Positions 1 to 8,271 of a stretch of 64,000 nucleotides of DNA are shown here, piece after piece. The notes beneath the pieces are model-generated. The model saw only the letters and a list, made by a program, of their open reading frames with translations, was not told the origin of the DNA and did no database searches. The stretch comes from CAVWSM01 sp963799425 (GTDB lineage Bacteria > Actinomycetota > Actinomycetes > Jiangellales > Jiangellaceae). A program made the translations under genes and the position numbers. Location of the stretch: the NCBI GenBank assembly GCA_963799425.1, contig CAWCXA010000019.1, positions 62,001-126,000 of the forward strand, in the 5' to 3' direction. Numbering within the stretch: position 1 is the first letter of the stretch; every line of letters begins with the position of its first letter.

Positions 1-337
1 AAGCCCGAGCGGAGGCTTCGACAACGTCAGTGGACGACGCGCGTACGGCGACGCGGCGACGCGGCACCTCGACGTCGAGCTCCACCTCGGCAAGGGCCGC
101 ACTGCCCGGCCCGACCGAGTAAGCGCGGAAGGCGACAACACGCGCCTCCACACTGGTTGCCGCGGCGATCGCCTGGCATACCGCATCGACAAGGCCGGTC
201 CCGTCGCCCTCGGCCGACACCGTCTCGTCCGGTCGGGACAGCTGCACGCTGGCCCGCGGTCCGCCGGTAGTGCCGCCGGCGTAGGTGATCTGGTCGAGCT
301 GCCAGTCGCGCGACGTCGTGATCGGCGTGTCGGTCAC
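1..337 (-). CDS. Small protein with LeuA-type allosteric (dimerisation) domain, C-terminus cut by window edge
   Basis: An open minus-strand frame runs from a GTG at 337 off the left edge (112 codons visible). A GAGGAG ribosome site lies 6-7 nt upstream of the GTG. The visible protein resembles the C-terminal regulatory domain of 2-isopropylmalate synthase: it has an EGDGTGLVDAVCQAI stretch (compare GNGPVDA in LeuA), then a beta strand ending in YSVGPGSAALAEVELDVEV, then SSTDVVEASARA. There is no room for the TIM-barrel catalytic domain upstream, so this is either a free-standing regulatory-domain protein or a divergent relative. In full LeuA this domain binds leucine for feedback inhibition. 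Here a regulatory partner role is only an inference, though the nearby serA and ilv genes fit it. Confidence 0.6.
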   Translation of the reverse strand, partial: MTDTPITTSRDWQLDQITYAGGTTGGPRASVQLSRPDETVSAEGDGTGLVDAVCQAIAAATSVEARVVAFRAYSVGPGSAALAEVELDVEVPRRRVAVRASSTDVVEASARA

Positions 338-460
338 AGGGTGCTCCTCGTCCACAGGTCGGCCGGCAACGCCAGACACCGCGACGGGGAGCCGGCCGCT
401 TAGCGGGCCCCGTCGCGGCGGCGAAGTACGAGAACCATCCGCATGGTGCGCGCAAAACTA

Positions 461-506
461 CTCGGATGTCCGAGCAGTGGAAACCTCGAGTCTCAAAGTC
501 CGAGAC
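461..506. promoter_or_regulatory. Two short dyads upstream of the ECF sigma gene
   Basis: CTCGGATGTCCGAG at 461-474 is a 6-2-6 perfect inverted repeat. A second dyad, GTCTC-N7-GAGAC, lies at 490-506 and carries another TCCGAG half at 499-504. They fall in the 245 bp between the divergent LeuA-domain gene and the sigma gene. Repeated TCCGAG halves could be an operator; no cognate regulator is known. Confidence 0.3.
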
Positions 507-521
507 TGGCGCCGATGTGTT

Positions 522-555
522 TCCTGTCCTCCGGCCGTCTCTTCTGAGGACAGGA
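522..555. promoter_or_regulatory. 10-bp perfect inverted repeat just upstream of the sigma gene RBS
   Basis: TCCTGTCCTC (522-531) and GAGGACAGGA (546-555) are exact reverse complements separated by 14 nt. The right arm ends 11 nt before the GGAGGG ribosome site (567-572). The position suits either a regulator-binding dyad near the promoter or a leader stem-loop controlling sigma-factor synthesis. No T-run follows, so a terminator is unlikely. Confidence 0.4.
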
Positions 556-582
556 CGATCGGCGGACGGAGGGTGAGCGTTC

Positions 583-1602
583 GTGAGCACCACCGAGAAC
601 CGGCCCATGGGCGCGGAGGAAGCTCAGTTCATGAAGGTGGCTCGCGCCGGAGACGCGGGCAGTTTCGCCTTGCTCACGGAGCGGTTCAGGCGCGAGCTGC
701 ATGTGCACTGTTACCGCATGCTCGCGTCCTACGAGGACGCGCAGGACATGACGCAGGAGACGTTCCTGCGGGCATGGGCCCGGCGGGAGTCGTTTCAGGG
801 GCGGGCGTCGCTTCGCTCCTGGCTCTACCGCATCGCCACCAACGCCTGCCTGGACTTCCTGGACAAGCGCCACGACCGCGTGCCCCTGCCGACCGAGAAT
901 CCGGAGGCAGGCACGGAGGTTCTCTATCTACAGCCATACCCGGACAGCCTGCTGTCTCGTGAGGACCCGCATGAGACGGCCGCGGCGCGGGAGACCATCG
1001 AGCTCGCGTTCATCGTGGCCGTACAGCACCTGCCGTCGCGCCAGCGCGCCGTGCTGATCTTGCGCGACGTCCTCGGCTGGCCCGCCAAGAGCGCCGCGGA
1101 CACGCTCGGGCTGACCCTTGCCTCGGCAAACAGCGCCCTGCAACGTGCCCGTGTCACCATGCGCGAGCACCTCCCCGACGGCCGCCTGGACTGGAGTGCG
1201 CGAACCCGTCTCGAGCTGACAGCCGACGAGCGTGCCTTGGTAGCTGCCTATCTGGAGGCCAACGATCGGGCCGACCTTGACCGGTTTGCGACCATATTGC
1301 GCGAGGACCTTCGCTGGTCCATGCCCCCGCAGCCAGGGGTGTGGGTCGGGCGCGACAAGGCAGTCAAGAGCTGGGCCGAGGGCGGCTTCGGCACCCCAGC
1401 GTTCGGCGACGTCCGCAGCCTTCTGACCTCCGCGAATGGACAGCCCGCGGTGGCGATGTATCTGCGCCGGCCGGGCGACACCGCCTACCGCGCGCTCGCG
1501 ATGGACGTGCTGCGCATCTCCGACGGGCAGATCGCCGAGATCACGACGTTCGACGAGGGCTTGTTTCCGGCGTTTGGCCTCCCGGCCACCCTCGACGACT
1601 GA
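583..1602 (+). CDS. ECF RNA polymerase sigma factor with C-terminal SnoaL-like domain
   Basis: 339 aa. Residues about 15-90 form sigma region 2, with the core-binding motif DAQDMTQETFLRAW and the -10-recognition part RASLRSWLYRIATNACLD. Residues about 145-195 form region 4 (LPSRQRAVLILRDVLGWPAKSAADTLGLT, a helix-turn-helix). Residues about 205-335 are a SnoaL/NTF2-like barrel. ECF factors with this tail usually lack a separate anti-sigma factor and use the tail to control activity; none is encoded next door. The GTG start at 583 is set by GGAGGG 10 nt upstream. Inverted repeats precede it. Target genes cannot be read from the window. Confidence 0.85.
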   Translation: MSTTENRPMGAEEAQFMKVARAGDAGSFALLTERFRRELHVHCYRMLASYEDAQDMTQETFLRAWARRESFQGRASLRSWLYRIATNACLDFLDKRHDRVPLPTENPEAGTEVLYLQPYPDSLLSREDPHETAAARETIELAFIVAVQHLPSRQRAVLILRDVLGWPAKSAADTLGLTLASANSALQRARVTMREHLPDGRLDWSARTRLELTADERALVAAYLEANDRADLDRFATILREDLRWSMPPQPGVWVGRDKAVKSWAEGGFGTPAFGDVRSLLTSANGQPAVAMYLRRPGDTAYRALAMDVLRISDGQIAEITTFDEGLFPAFGLPATLDD

Positions 1603-1628
1603 CCGACGCGCCTTTCTAGACTGGGTCC

Positions 1629-2030
1629 GTGACCGAGCGCAAGCCACCCGGGATGACCTTCGAGTCGTGGGTCGAGCGGCAGATCCGCGAGGCGCAGGAG
1701 CGCGGCGCGTTCGAGAACCTGCCAGGCGCGGGCAAGCCGCTCGCAGACCTCGGCGATGGTTACGACGAGCTCTGGTGGATCAAGCGCAAGGTGCGCGAGG
1801 AGGGTCTGAGCTTCACGCCGCCCGCGCTCGCCCTCCGCCGCGAGGTCGAGCGGCTGCACGAGTCGCTGCCAGCCATAGCCTCCGAGCGGCAGCTCCGAGA
1901 TCGGGCCGAGGCACTCAACCAGCTCATCCTCGCCGAGTGGCGGCGGCCGCAGGAGACAAACGTCTATCCGCCACGCCGCGTCGATGTCGAGGCGCTCATC
2001 GCGGAGTGGCGGAGAAGGCACCGAGACTGA
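1629..2030 (+). CDS. DUF1992 (DnaJ-homologue C28 conserved domain) protein
   Basis: 133 aa, starting at GTG 1629, 26 nt after the sigma gene on the same strand. The sequence carries the family hallmarks: WVERQIREAQERGAFENLPG near the N-terminus, then GAGKPL, WWIKRKVREE and a C-terminal NVYPPRRVDVEALIAEW helix. Bacterial members lack a J-domain and have no established biochemical role. It is predicted soluble, cytoplasmic and mostly helical. Possibly co-transcribed with the sigma gene; no functional link is implied. Confidence 0.8.
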   Translation: MTERKPPGMTFESWVERQIREAQERGAFENLPGAGKPLADLGDGYDELWWIKRKVREEGLSFTPPALALRREVERLHESLPAIASERQLRDRAEALNQLILAEWRRPQETNVYPPRRVDVEALIAEWRRRHRD

Positions 2031-2066
2031 GCGTTCACCATAAGCGTTGTCGCGGGGACGACAGAG

Positions 2067-2609
2067 TCATCCGCCCGACGGATGCCAAGGCCGGGGATCC
2101 GTTCGCAGCAAGGAGTACAGCAACACGTCGTGGTTGCGGCCGCCGTTGAAGAACGCCCCGCGTGCCGTCCCCTCCAGCGTGAAGCCGCACTTCTCAGCGA
2201 TCCGCCGCGACGCGGCGTTGCCTGGCACGATGACCAGGTGGATGCGGTGCTCCTTCTTGGCTCCGAACAGGTAGTCGACGAGCAGCTGCACCGCCTCTGT
2301 CACGTAGCCGCGGCCGGCATGCCGGTCGTCGTAGAGCTGGTACGACAGCTCGAACGCGTCCCAGTACGACACCGGCCGGAAGAACTCGATGTGGCCTGCG
2401 ATCTCGCCCTCGGGGGTCGTGATCAGCAGCATCCCCTCGGTCTTCTGCCAGAAGCCGTTCTCCGCGAACTCGCGCCGGAAGGCGGACTCGGACATCACCC
2501 CGAGCGGGAAGTACGAGCCGCGCGTACGGATGGCGGTGTGCGCCTCGTGGAGCTCGTCGAGGTCTGTTTCACGAGCTGGCCGCAAGCGGACCCGTTGTCC
2601 CTCCAACAT
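2067..2609 (-). CDS. GNAT family N-acetyltransferase (RimJ/RimL-like)
   Basis: About 180 aa from the ATG at 2609 (MLEGQRVRLRPARETDLDEL). A TTG at 2642 would add 11 unconserved residues and overlap the upstream stop. The acetyl-CoA loop is GRGYVTEAVQLLVDYLF, and the terminal motif NAASRRIAEKCGFTLEGTAR is typical of RimJ/RimL enzymes that acetylate protein N-termini or small amines. It is the last gene of the NTF2-TetR-hydrolase/GT-GNAT operon, about 30 nt after the fusion gene. Substrate unknown; a modifying role on the same small molecule as the fusion protein is an inference. Confidence 0.8.
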   Translation of the reverse strand: MLEGQRVRLRPARETDLDELHEAHTAIRTRGSYFPLGVMSESAFRREFAENGFWQKTEGMLLITTPEGEIAGHIEFFRPVSYWDAFELSYQLYDDRHAGRGYVTEAVQLLVDYLFGAKKEHRIHLVIVPGNAASRRIAEKCGFTLEGTARGAFFNGGRNHDVLLYSLLRTDPRPWHPSGG

Positions 2610-2638
2610 CGCGCCATCGTCGCATGCTGCAGGGTGTG

Positions 2639-4738
2639 TCAAAGCAGGTTTGCAATCAGTTGTGCTGCACGGGCCGCGCCGTCTGTCTCGACCGGCCGGT
2701 AGTCGACCGGGCGACCGATCTCCTGGGCGATGGCGACGGCGATCTCAGCGGGGCCGTCGGTCTCGAAGTCCATGCAGCGCCCAGCGCCGTAACGCTCCAG
2801 TCGGTGGCGTACATGGCGGTTCTGCTCGAAGTGGTGCCGAAGCGGGAAATACAGGAACGGACGCCGGCTCGCGGTGAGCTCCATCGCGGTTGTCAGGCCA
2901 CCTTGGACGACAGCCAGGTCGCATGCTGCGAGATGGCGGTACAGCTCGTGTACGTACGGGCGGACCTCTAGCCCGTCGTGCCTCGGCAGAGTCGACGGGT
3001 CGATCCGAGGACCGGCGACGACGATCATCCGCAGGTCGGGCACGAGCTCCTTAGCCATGGGGAATGCGTCGATCACCCGACGCAGCAGATGGCCACCGAC
3101 TCCGGACCCACCAACCGTCACGATGCAGACTCGCTCGTCGTCCGCATAGCCGAGCTGGTGGCGATCACCGAGCTCGCGCGGGTCGAAGCCGGTGACGTAG
3201 CCGGCGAAGTCGTAGTGGCGCTCCGTCCACTCGCGAATCACGGGCAGCTCTGGGCCGAACGCGTCGGGAACGATGTCCTCGGGGTTGCCCACGAACACGG
3301 CGCGGTCGCGAACGCGGGGGAAGCGAGCGATGTGCTCGATCATCTCCGCGTTGTAGTCCGCGGTCAGGAACGCCTCGCGTTCGCCGCCGTCGTTCATGGG
3401 TAGCCATCCGACGAAGTCGGTCAGCCACACGTACGCCGCCCGCTTCTGCTCGGGATTCTCGTGGAGGTAGTAGTCGAGCTCCCACGCCTCGTCGCCGATC
3501 CACAGGTCGTAGTCCTCATCACGGGCGAGGTCGTGAAACACCATGAAGTTCGCGAGCAGGATCTCGTCCATCCGGCGGATCGCCTGGAAGCAGTGCAGAT
3601 CATGCTCGGCCGACTCGCTCTCGATGTGCGTCGACTCGTTTGCCAGGAAGGCGCTCGCAGGATGGACCCGCTCGCCGCGGCCCTCCAGGACACGCGTGAC
3701 CGGGTGCTGCGCGAGCCAGTCAATCTCGAGGTCCGGATGCAGCTTTCTCAGCTCATCGGCGATCGCAGCGTCCCGCTGTGCGTGACCGAGGCCGATCGGC
3801 GACGACACGTACAGCGCTCGCTTGCGGCGGGATTTCCCGCGAACCCAGCGCAGCGGTGGCGGCGCCGGCTTGATGAAGTCGCGCAGCAGCAGGTTGACCT
3901 TGACCGGATCACGGGCGTGCGGACCGTGGCCCGAACCCTCCAGCAGCACGAGCTCGCCGCCGGTGTGCTCGGCGAGCGCGACCCCGCGCGTGTACGAGAC
4001 GATCGCGTCGGCAGTCCCGTGGATCACGAGCACCGGGCACTGCACGCGCTGCGCCAGCTCCCGCAACTCCTCGGGCGAGTGCTTCGCGCCGTACTGGGCC
4101 GTCACCAGCGTTTCGCCCGTCGTCTCGAGGCCCCAACCAACGCAGTCCTCGAACGGCTTCGTTGAGTGTGGCTCGGCGAAGAACCGTGAGAAGAAGAACT
4201 CGAGGAAGCCGCGGTAGTCCCGGAGCCAGTAGTGCTTGTTGTACTTCGCCCAGCCCTCGTCGGTGTCGAGTTCGTCCTCCCACGGGACCATGCGCTCGGG
4301 GATCGGATCGCCGCCGCCGGAATACGACGGGCCGATGAAGACGGCGGCCTCGACCCGCTCGGCATGGTCGGCAGCGAGGATGAGCCCTCGCTGGGCGCCG
4401 AGCGAAAGGCCGACGATGATCGCGCGTTCCGTTGCCGTCGCGTCCATCACGGCAAGCGCGTCCGCCGCGAATTCCCGCTCGCCGTACGCCTCGGAAACGT
4501 CGGGCCGGTCGGACCGGCCGTTGCCGCGTCCGTCAAACGTGAGCACACGGCAATGCCTTGCGAGGTACGGGATCTGCATCTTCCAGTGGCGTGAGTGGAT
4601 GATCGACCAGGTCGGTAGCAACAGCACGGTCGGCTCGCCCGAGCCGTAGACCTCGTAGTGCAGCTGCACGCCATCGCGCTCGACGTAGCCCGTGTCGTCT
4701 GGGTAGCGGGCACGGGTCTGCTCCTGCGCCGCGGTCAT
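2639..4738 (-). CDS. Alpha/beta-hydrolase fused to a family-28-like glycosyltransferase
   Basis: 699 aa, from the ATG at 4738, whose ATGA overlaps the TetR stop. Residues about 10-290 are an alpha/beta hydrolase with a complete triad: Ser112 in GLSLG, Asp244 in HGTADAIV and His271 in GSGHGPH. A basic linker (KPAPPPLRWVRGKSRRKR) leads to residues about 308-699, a GT-B glycosyltransferase: GLGHA near its start, GGSGVGGHL in the middle, then the nucleotide-sugar region VVQGGLTTAMEL ... FPLRHHFEQNRH. Both halves look intact. It would be a soluble bifunctional enzyme that both cleaves an ester/lactone and transfers sugar, or two activities on one substrate. Substrate unknown. The neighbouring TetR gene suggests induction by a small ligand. 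Confidence 0.8.
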   Translation of the reverse strand: MTAAQEQTRARYPDDTGYVERDGVQLHYEVYGSGEPTVLLLPTWSIIHSRHWKMQIPYLARHCRVLTFDGRGNGRSDRPDVSEAYGEREFAADALAVMDATATERAIIVGLSLGAQRGLILAADHAERVEAAVFIGPSYSGGGDPIPERMVPWEDELDTDEGWAKYNKHYWLRDYRGFLEFFFSRFFAEPHSTKPFEDCVGWGLETTGETLVTAQYGAKHSPEELRELAQRVQCPVLVIHGTADAIVSYTRGVALAEHTGGELVLLEGSGHGPHARDPVKVNLLLRDFIKPAPPPLRWVRGKSRRKRALYVSSPIGLGHAQRDAAIADELRKLHPDLEIDWLAQHPVTRVLEGRGERVHPASAFLANESTHIESESAEHDLHCFQAIRRMDEILLANFMVFHDLARDEDYDLWIGDEAWELDYYLHENPEQKRAAYVWLTDFVGWLPMNDGGEREAFLTADYNAEMIEHIARFPRVRDRAVFVGNPEDIVPDAFGPELPVIREWTERHYDFAGYVTGFDPRELGDRHQLGYADDERVCIVTVGGSGVGGHLLRRVIDAFPMAKELVPDLRMIVVAGPRIDPSTLPRHDGLEVRPYVHELYRHLAACDLAVVQGGLTTAMELTASRRPFLYFPLRHHFEQNRHVRHRLERYGAGRCMDFETDGPAEIAVAIAQEIGRPVDYRPVETDGAARAAQLIANLL

Positions 4739-5313
4739 CTGGACAGCCATGTGTCGATCCAATCGAGGAGTTCCTGATGACCCGCGTCGATGCCGCCGAG
4801 CCGTTCCACGATGATGCCGAGGTTGAACGTCATTACGAGTGACACGAGCGCTTCAAGCGGAATGTCGAGATCGAGCTCCCGGTGCGGTTCTGCAAAGGCT
4901 TCGGTGAGTACGGCGCGCCACTCACCGTTGACTTGGGCCAAGCGGGCGCCAAACTCGGGGTTGTTCCATGACAGCGCCTGCAGCTCGAGCCAGACCTTCT
5001 CGTAGATGAGGTCCTCGCTCACCAGGTAGCTCATTGCCGTGCGCCACTTCGCCACGAACGGCACGTCCTCGGCATACAGCACTCGCTGGCGGATGATGAG
5101 CCGGTCGGTGAATCGCTCCAGCGCCTTGAGGAGCAGGTTCTCGTTGGAGCCGAAGTAGTAGTGGACGAGTCCGTGATTGACGCCCGCCGTCTCGGCCAGC
5201 CGACGTGTGGTGATGCCTGCGTAGCCGACCTCGACGAGCAACTGCTCCGCGGCGTCCAGCAGTGCAGTCTCGGCTGCGGACCGAGCCGGTGTCTGCTGAC
5301 GCAGCTCGCTCAT
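4735..5313 (-). CDS. TetR family transcriptional regulator
   Basis: 192 aa. The N-terminal helix-turn-helix spans residues about 14-60: ALLDAAEQLLVEVGYAGITT ... RLAETAGVNHGLVHYYFGS, which matches the TetR recognition-helix signature. The remainder is an all-helical ligand-binding and dimerisation domain. The gene overlaps the NTF2-like gene upstream and the hydrolase/GT gene downstream by 4 nt each, so the three are translationally coupled. A perfect 16-bp palindrome at 5687-5702, 18 bp before the operon's first start codon, is the likely autoregulatory operator. Ligand unknown. Confidence 0.9.
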   Translation of the reverse strand: MSELRQQTPARSAAETALLDAAEQLLVEVGYAGITTRRLAETAGVNHGLVHYYFGSNENLLLKALERFTDRLIIRQRVLYAEDVPFVAKWRTAMSYLVSEDLIYEKVWLELQALSWNNPEFGARLAQVNGEWRAVLTEAFAEPHRELDLDIPLEALVSLVMTFNLGIIVERLGGIDAGHQELLDWIDTWLSR

Positions 5314-5669
5314 GGCGTGCAGTAGAGCGCGTTGGCGATCTTCCAGCCGTCGCGCGTATGCACGAGGTGCAGGTATTCGTAGTACGGCGCCGAACGGACT
5401 CTCACGCTGGCGATCCCCTGGAAGACGTCGAGGACCGTCACGTCCAGCCGCCGGTCTGTTGCATCGGCCGCCCCCGCCCCGGCTGCCGTGAGCTCGAGCA
5501 TCCGCTCCTTCGTCGTGATGCCGAGGGACCCGGCCGCGTTACCGGCCGAGCGCTTCACCAGGTCCAGATGCAGCGCGGAGTCCATGCGCGCGACGTCTCC
5601 GTCGAACCATCCCTCGAAGTAGTCGAGCGCGGTCCGGGTGATCTCCTCCACGTCCGTTGCCGTCGACAC
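5310..5669 (-). CDS. NTF2-like (lumazine-binding/SnoaL type) small protein
   Basis: 119 aa, GTG start at 5669 with AGGGGG just upstream. The fold signature is clear: an N-terminal helix (ITRTALDYFEGWFDGDVARM), the ALHLDLVKR strand and the C-terminal LVHTRDGWKIANALY sheet typical of putative lumazine-binding or SnoaL-like proteins. Such proteins are small cones that bind or isomerise hydrophobic ligands. It is the first gene of the operon, its stop overlapping the TetR start (ATGA). It may bind the same ligand as the downstream hydrolase/GT; this is an inference. Confidence 0.75.
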   Translation of the reverse strand: MSTATDVEEITRTALDYFEGWFDGDVARMDSALHLDLVKRSAGNAAGSLGITTKERMLELTAAGAGAADATDRRLDVTVLDVFQGIASVRVRSAPYYEYLHLVHTRDGWKIANALYCTP

Positions 5670-5686
5670 GTGGGCCCCCTAGAGCG

Positions 5687-5702
5687 TTAGTCAGATGACT
5701 AA
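5687..5702. promoter_or_regulatory. Perfect TetR-type operator before the NTF2-TetR operon
   Basis: TTAGTCA-GA-TGACTAA is a perfect 7-2-7 palindrome located 18 bp upstream of the GTG of the NTF2-like gene. A further overlapping TGACT-AAGTCA half-site follows at 5696-5706. It is typical in size and symmetry of TetR-family operators, and a TetR gene lies in the operon it precedes. Confidence 0.75.
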
Positions 5703-5735
5703 GTCAGTCGACCACGCGAGGCTCACCCTGTCAAG

Positions 5736-7325
5736 CTAGTCGGAGAGGTCGACCGCGCGTGCGCTCTCCGCGCCGATCTCGCTGGCGATCTCTTCGAGCA
5801 CCGCGGCCGGCACCGCCGAGTCGAGGGTCATGCCGACGAGGGCGTGGCCGCCCTGCGTGTCGCGGCTGACCTGCATCGAGGCGATGTTGACGGCGGCGTC
5901 ACCCAGGATGCGGCCGACGATGCCGACGATCCCGGGCCGATCGACGTAACGCAGGAACACCATGTGGTCGGCGGGCGGCACCTCGATGTCGAAGCCGTCG
6001 ACCTCGACGAGCTTCTCGACGTGCTTGGGGCCGGTGAGGGTGCCGGACACGGACACCGATCGGCCGTCTGCGAGCGTGCCGCGCACGGTGATGAGGTTGC
6101 GGTAGTCAGGGCTGTCGGGGCTCGTCACCAGCCGCACCTCGACACCACGATCGGCGGCGACCACCGGTGCGTTGACGTAGGAGACCGGGTGCTCGACCAC
6201 GTCGGTGAAGACACCCTTGAGAGCAGCAAGCTCGAGGATCTTGACGTCGTACGCGGAAATCTCGCCGCGCACCTCGACATCGAGCTGGCCAGCAACGCCG
6301 CCCGCCAGGCCGGTGAAGATGCGGCCGAGCTTCTCAGCGAGCGGGATGCCAGGGCGGACGTCCTCGGCGATGGCGCCGCCCTTGACGTTGACGGCGTCGG
6401 GCACGAGCTCACCGGCCAGCGCGAGCCGCACCGATCGCGCCACCGCGATGCCCGCCTTCTCCTGTGCCTCCCCAGTCGAGGCGCCGAGGTGCGGCGTCAC
6501 GACCACCGAGTCGAACTCGAACAGCGGCGAGTCGGTCATCGGCTCCTTGGCGAAGACGTCGACACCCGCACCCGCGACACGGCCCTCCTTGAGCGCGTTG
6601 TAGAGCGCCTGCTCGTCGACGATGCCGCCGCGTGCGGCATTGACGATGCGCACCGACGGCTTGACCTTGTGCAGCTCCTCCTCGCCGATGAGACCGATCG
6701 TCTCCGGCGTCTTGGGCAGGTGCACGGTGATGAAGTCGCTCTCCCGGAGCAGCTCGTCCAGCGTTACCAGCCGTACGCCCATCTGCGCGGCGCGGGCAGC
6801 GGCGACGTACGGGTCGAACGCGATAACCCGCATGCCGAACGCGGACAGGCGCTGCGCCACGAGGACGCCGATGCGGCCGAGGCCGACGACTCCCACAGTC
6901 TTCTCGTAGAGCTCGACGCCGCCATACTTGCTGCGCTTCCACTCGCCCTGCTTGAGTGCGGCGTTGGCCGGCGGGATGTTGCGGGCGGTGGCGATCAGCA
7001 GGCCGACGGCGAGCTCGGCTGCGCTCACGATGTTGGACGTCGGCGCGTTGACGACCATGACGCCCGCCAGCGTCGCCGCCTTGACGTCGACGTTGTCGAG
7101 GCCGACACCGGCCCGGGCGATGACCTTGAGCCGCTTGGCTGCCGCCAGGGCCTCGGCATCGACCTTGGTGGCGCTGCGCACGAGGATGGCATCCACGTCC
7201 ACGATCGCGGAGAGCAGCTGCCCACGGTCGGCGCCGTCGGTGTGACGGATCTCGAAGTCGGATCCGAGTGCCTCGACTGTCGCGGGCGAGAGCTCTTCTG
7301 CGATGAGGACGACGGGCTTGCTCAC
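5736..7325 (-). CDS. serA: D-3-phosphoglycerate dehydrogenase
   Basis: 529 aa; first step of serine synthesis, oxidising 3-phosphoglycerate to 3-phosphohydroxypyruvate with NAD. The GTG at 7325 follows a GAGGT site and matches the family's MSKPVVLIAEELS start; the open frame runs further upstream but is not conserved. The NAD-binding GLGRIG is at residues 148-153, the catalytic Arg in NAARGGIVDE, and His in TPHLGAST. An intervening substrate-binding domain follows, and a C-terminal ACT domain (FLRYVDRPGIVGIVGRIL) mediates serine feedback, as in the long actinobacterial type. It lies 139 bp downstream of thiD, as a separate unit or readthrough product. Confidence 0.97.
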   Translation of the reverse strand: MSKPVVLIAEELSPATVEALGSDFEIRHTDGADRGQLLSAIVDVDAILVRSATKVDAEALAAAKRLKVIARAGVGLDNVDVKAATLAGVMVVNAPTSNIVSAAELAVGLLIATARNIPPANAALKQGEWKRSKYGGVELYEKTVGVVGLGRIGVLVAQRLSAFGMRVIAFDPYVAAARAAQMGVRLVTLDELLRESDFITVHLPKTPETIGLIGEEELHKVKPSVRIVNAARGGIVDEQALYNALKEGRVAGAGVDVFAKEPMTDSPLFEFDSVVVTPHLGASTGEAQEKAGIAVARSVRLALAGELVPDAVNVKGGAIAEDVRPGIPLAEKLGRIFTGLAGGVAGQLDVEVRGEISAYDVKILELAALKGVFTDVVEHPVSYVNAPVVAADRGVEVRLVTSPDSPDYRNLITVRGTLADGRSVSVSGTLTGPKHVEKLVEVDGFDIEVPPADHMVFLRYVDRPGIVGIVGRILGDAAVNIASMQVSRDTQGGHALVGMTLDSAVPAAVLEEIASEIGAESARAVDLSD

Positions 7326-7464
7326 GGGACTACCTCGCGGTGGGCTGGTGGGAGTGTCTCCCCGGTCCGGCGGCGGCTGACCGCCTCCAGCACCGCGCTG
7401 TGCACCGGGTCGCAGTCGAGTGTAGCCGCCAGCCTGCGGCTGGTTGTCGCATCCACAGCCCCGG

Positions 7465-8271
7465 TCAGCGAGGATCCCAGAGTTCGTGGAAGTGGTGTAC
7501 GGGGCCTGCGCCGGATCCGATCTCGAGCTCCCCGGCAGCCCGCAACGCACCGGTCAGGTAGCCCTTCGCCGCCACAACGGCCGGTCGGACCTCGTCACCG
7601 AGGGTCAGCCGAGCGGCGATTGCCGACGACAGTGTGCAGCCGGTGCCGTGGGTGTTGGCCGTGCGTATGCGCGGAGCGGGCAGGCGCAGCACACCGTCCT
7701 TGTCGACCAGCACATCGACCGACTTCGGCCCGTCGAGGTGGCCGCCCTTGACGAGCACGGCCTGCGCCCCGGTGGCGCGCAGTGCCGCGCCGGCGGCGGC
7801 CATCGAGTCCTCGTCGGTCGGCGGCGGTCCGCCGGCAAGTGCGGCCGCCTCCGGCAGGTTGGGCGTCACGACTGTCGCGATCGGCAGGAGCAGGTCCCGG
7901 ATCGCCTCGACGGTGCCTTCGTCCACCAGCCGGTCCCCCGAGGTCGCGACCATCACCGGGTCGACCACGAGGTTGGGGACCTGGTGACGGCCGAGCACGT
8001 CGACCACGGCAGCGACGACGTCGGCCGACCACAGCATGCCGGTCTTGACCGCGCGTACGTCGAGATCGTCGAGCACGGCCTCAAGCTGGTCGGCGACGAA
8101 GCCGGCCGGCACCCCTTGCACCCCGCGGACGCCCCGGGTGTTCTGGGCGGTCAGCGCGGTGAGTACCGCCCCGCCATAGACACCGAGTGCGCTGAACGTC
8201 TTGAGATCGGCCTGGATCCCGGCGCCGCCGGACGGGTCGCTGCCGGCGACACTGAGTGCAATCGGGGTCAT
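7465..8271 (-). CDS. thiD: Hydroxymethylpyrimidine/phosphomethylpyrimidine kinase
   Basis: 268 aa. Phosphorylates HMP and HMP-phosphate in the pyrimidine branch of thiamine synthesis. The family marks are AGSDPSGGAGIQADLKTFSA at the N-terminus, the VVDPVMVATSGDRLV substrate loop and the ribokinase-type catalytic stretch NTHGTGCTLSSAIAA. The ATG at 8271 overlaps the stop of thiE (ATGA), so it is the last coupled gene of thiMED, under the TPP riboswitch upstream of thiM. Confidence 0.97.
   Translation of the reverse strand: MTPIALSVAGSDPSGGAGIQADLKTFSALGVYGGAVLTALTAQNTRGVRGVQGVPAGFVADQLEAVLDDLDVRAVKTGMLWSADVVAAVVDVLGRHQVPNLVVDPVMVATSGDRLVDEGTVEAIRDLLLPIATVVTPNLPEAAALAGGPPPTDEDSMAAAGAALRATGAQAVLVKGGHLDGPKSVDVLVDKDGVLRLPAPRIRTANTHGTGCTLSSAIAARLTLGDEVRPAVVAAKGYLTGALRAAGELEIGSGAGPVHHFHELWDPR

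Noticed and set aside
5844..7751. 635-codon open frame on the + strand opposite serA and thiD
   Set aside because: Composition is His/Arg/Asp-rich with no domain, and it mirrors the strongly conserved SerA on the other strand; a typical high-G+C shadow frame.
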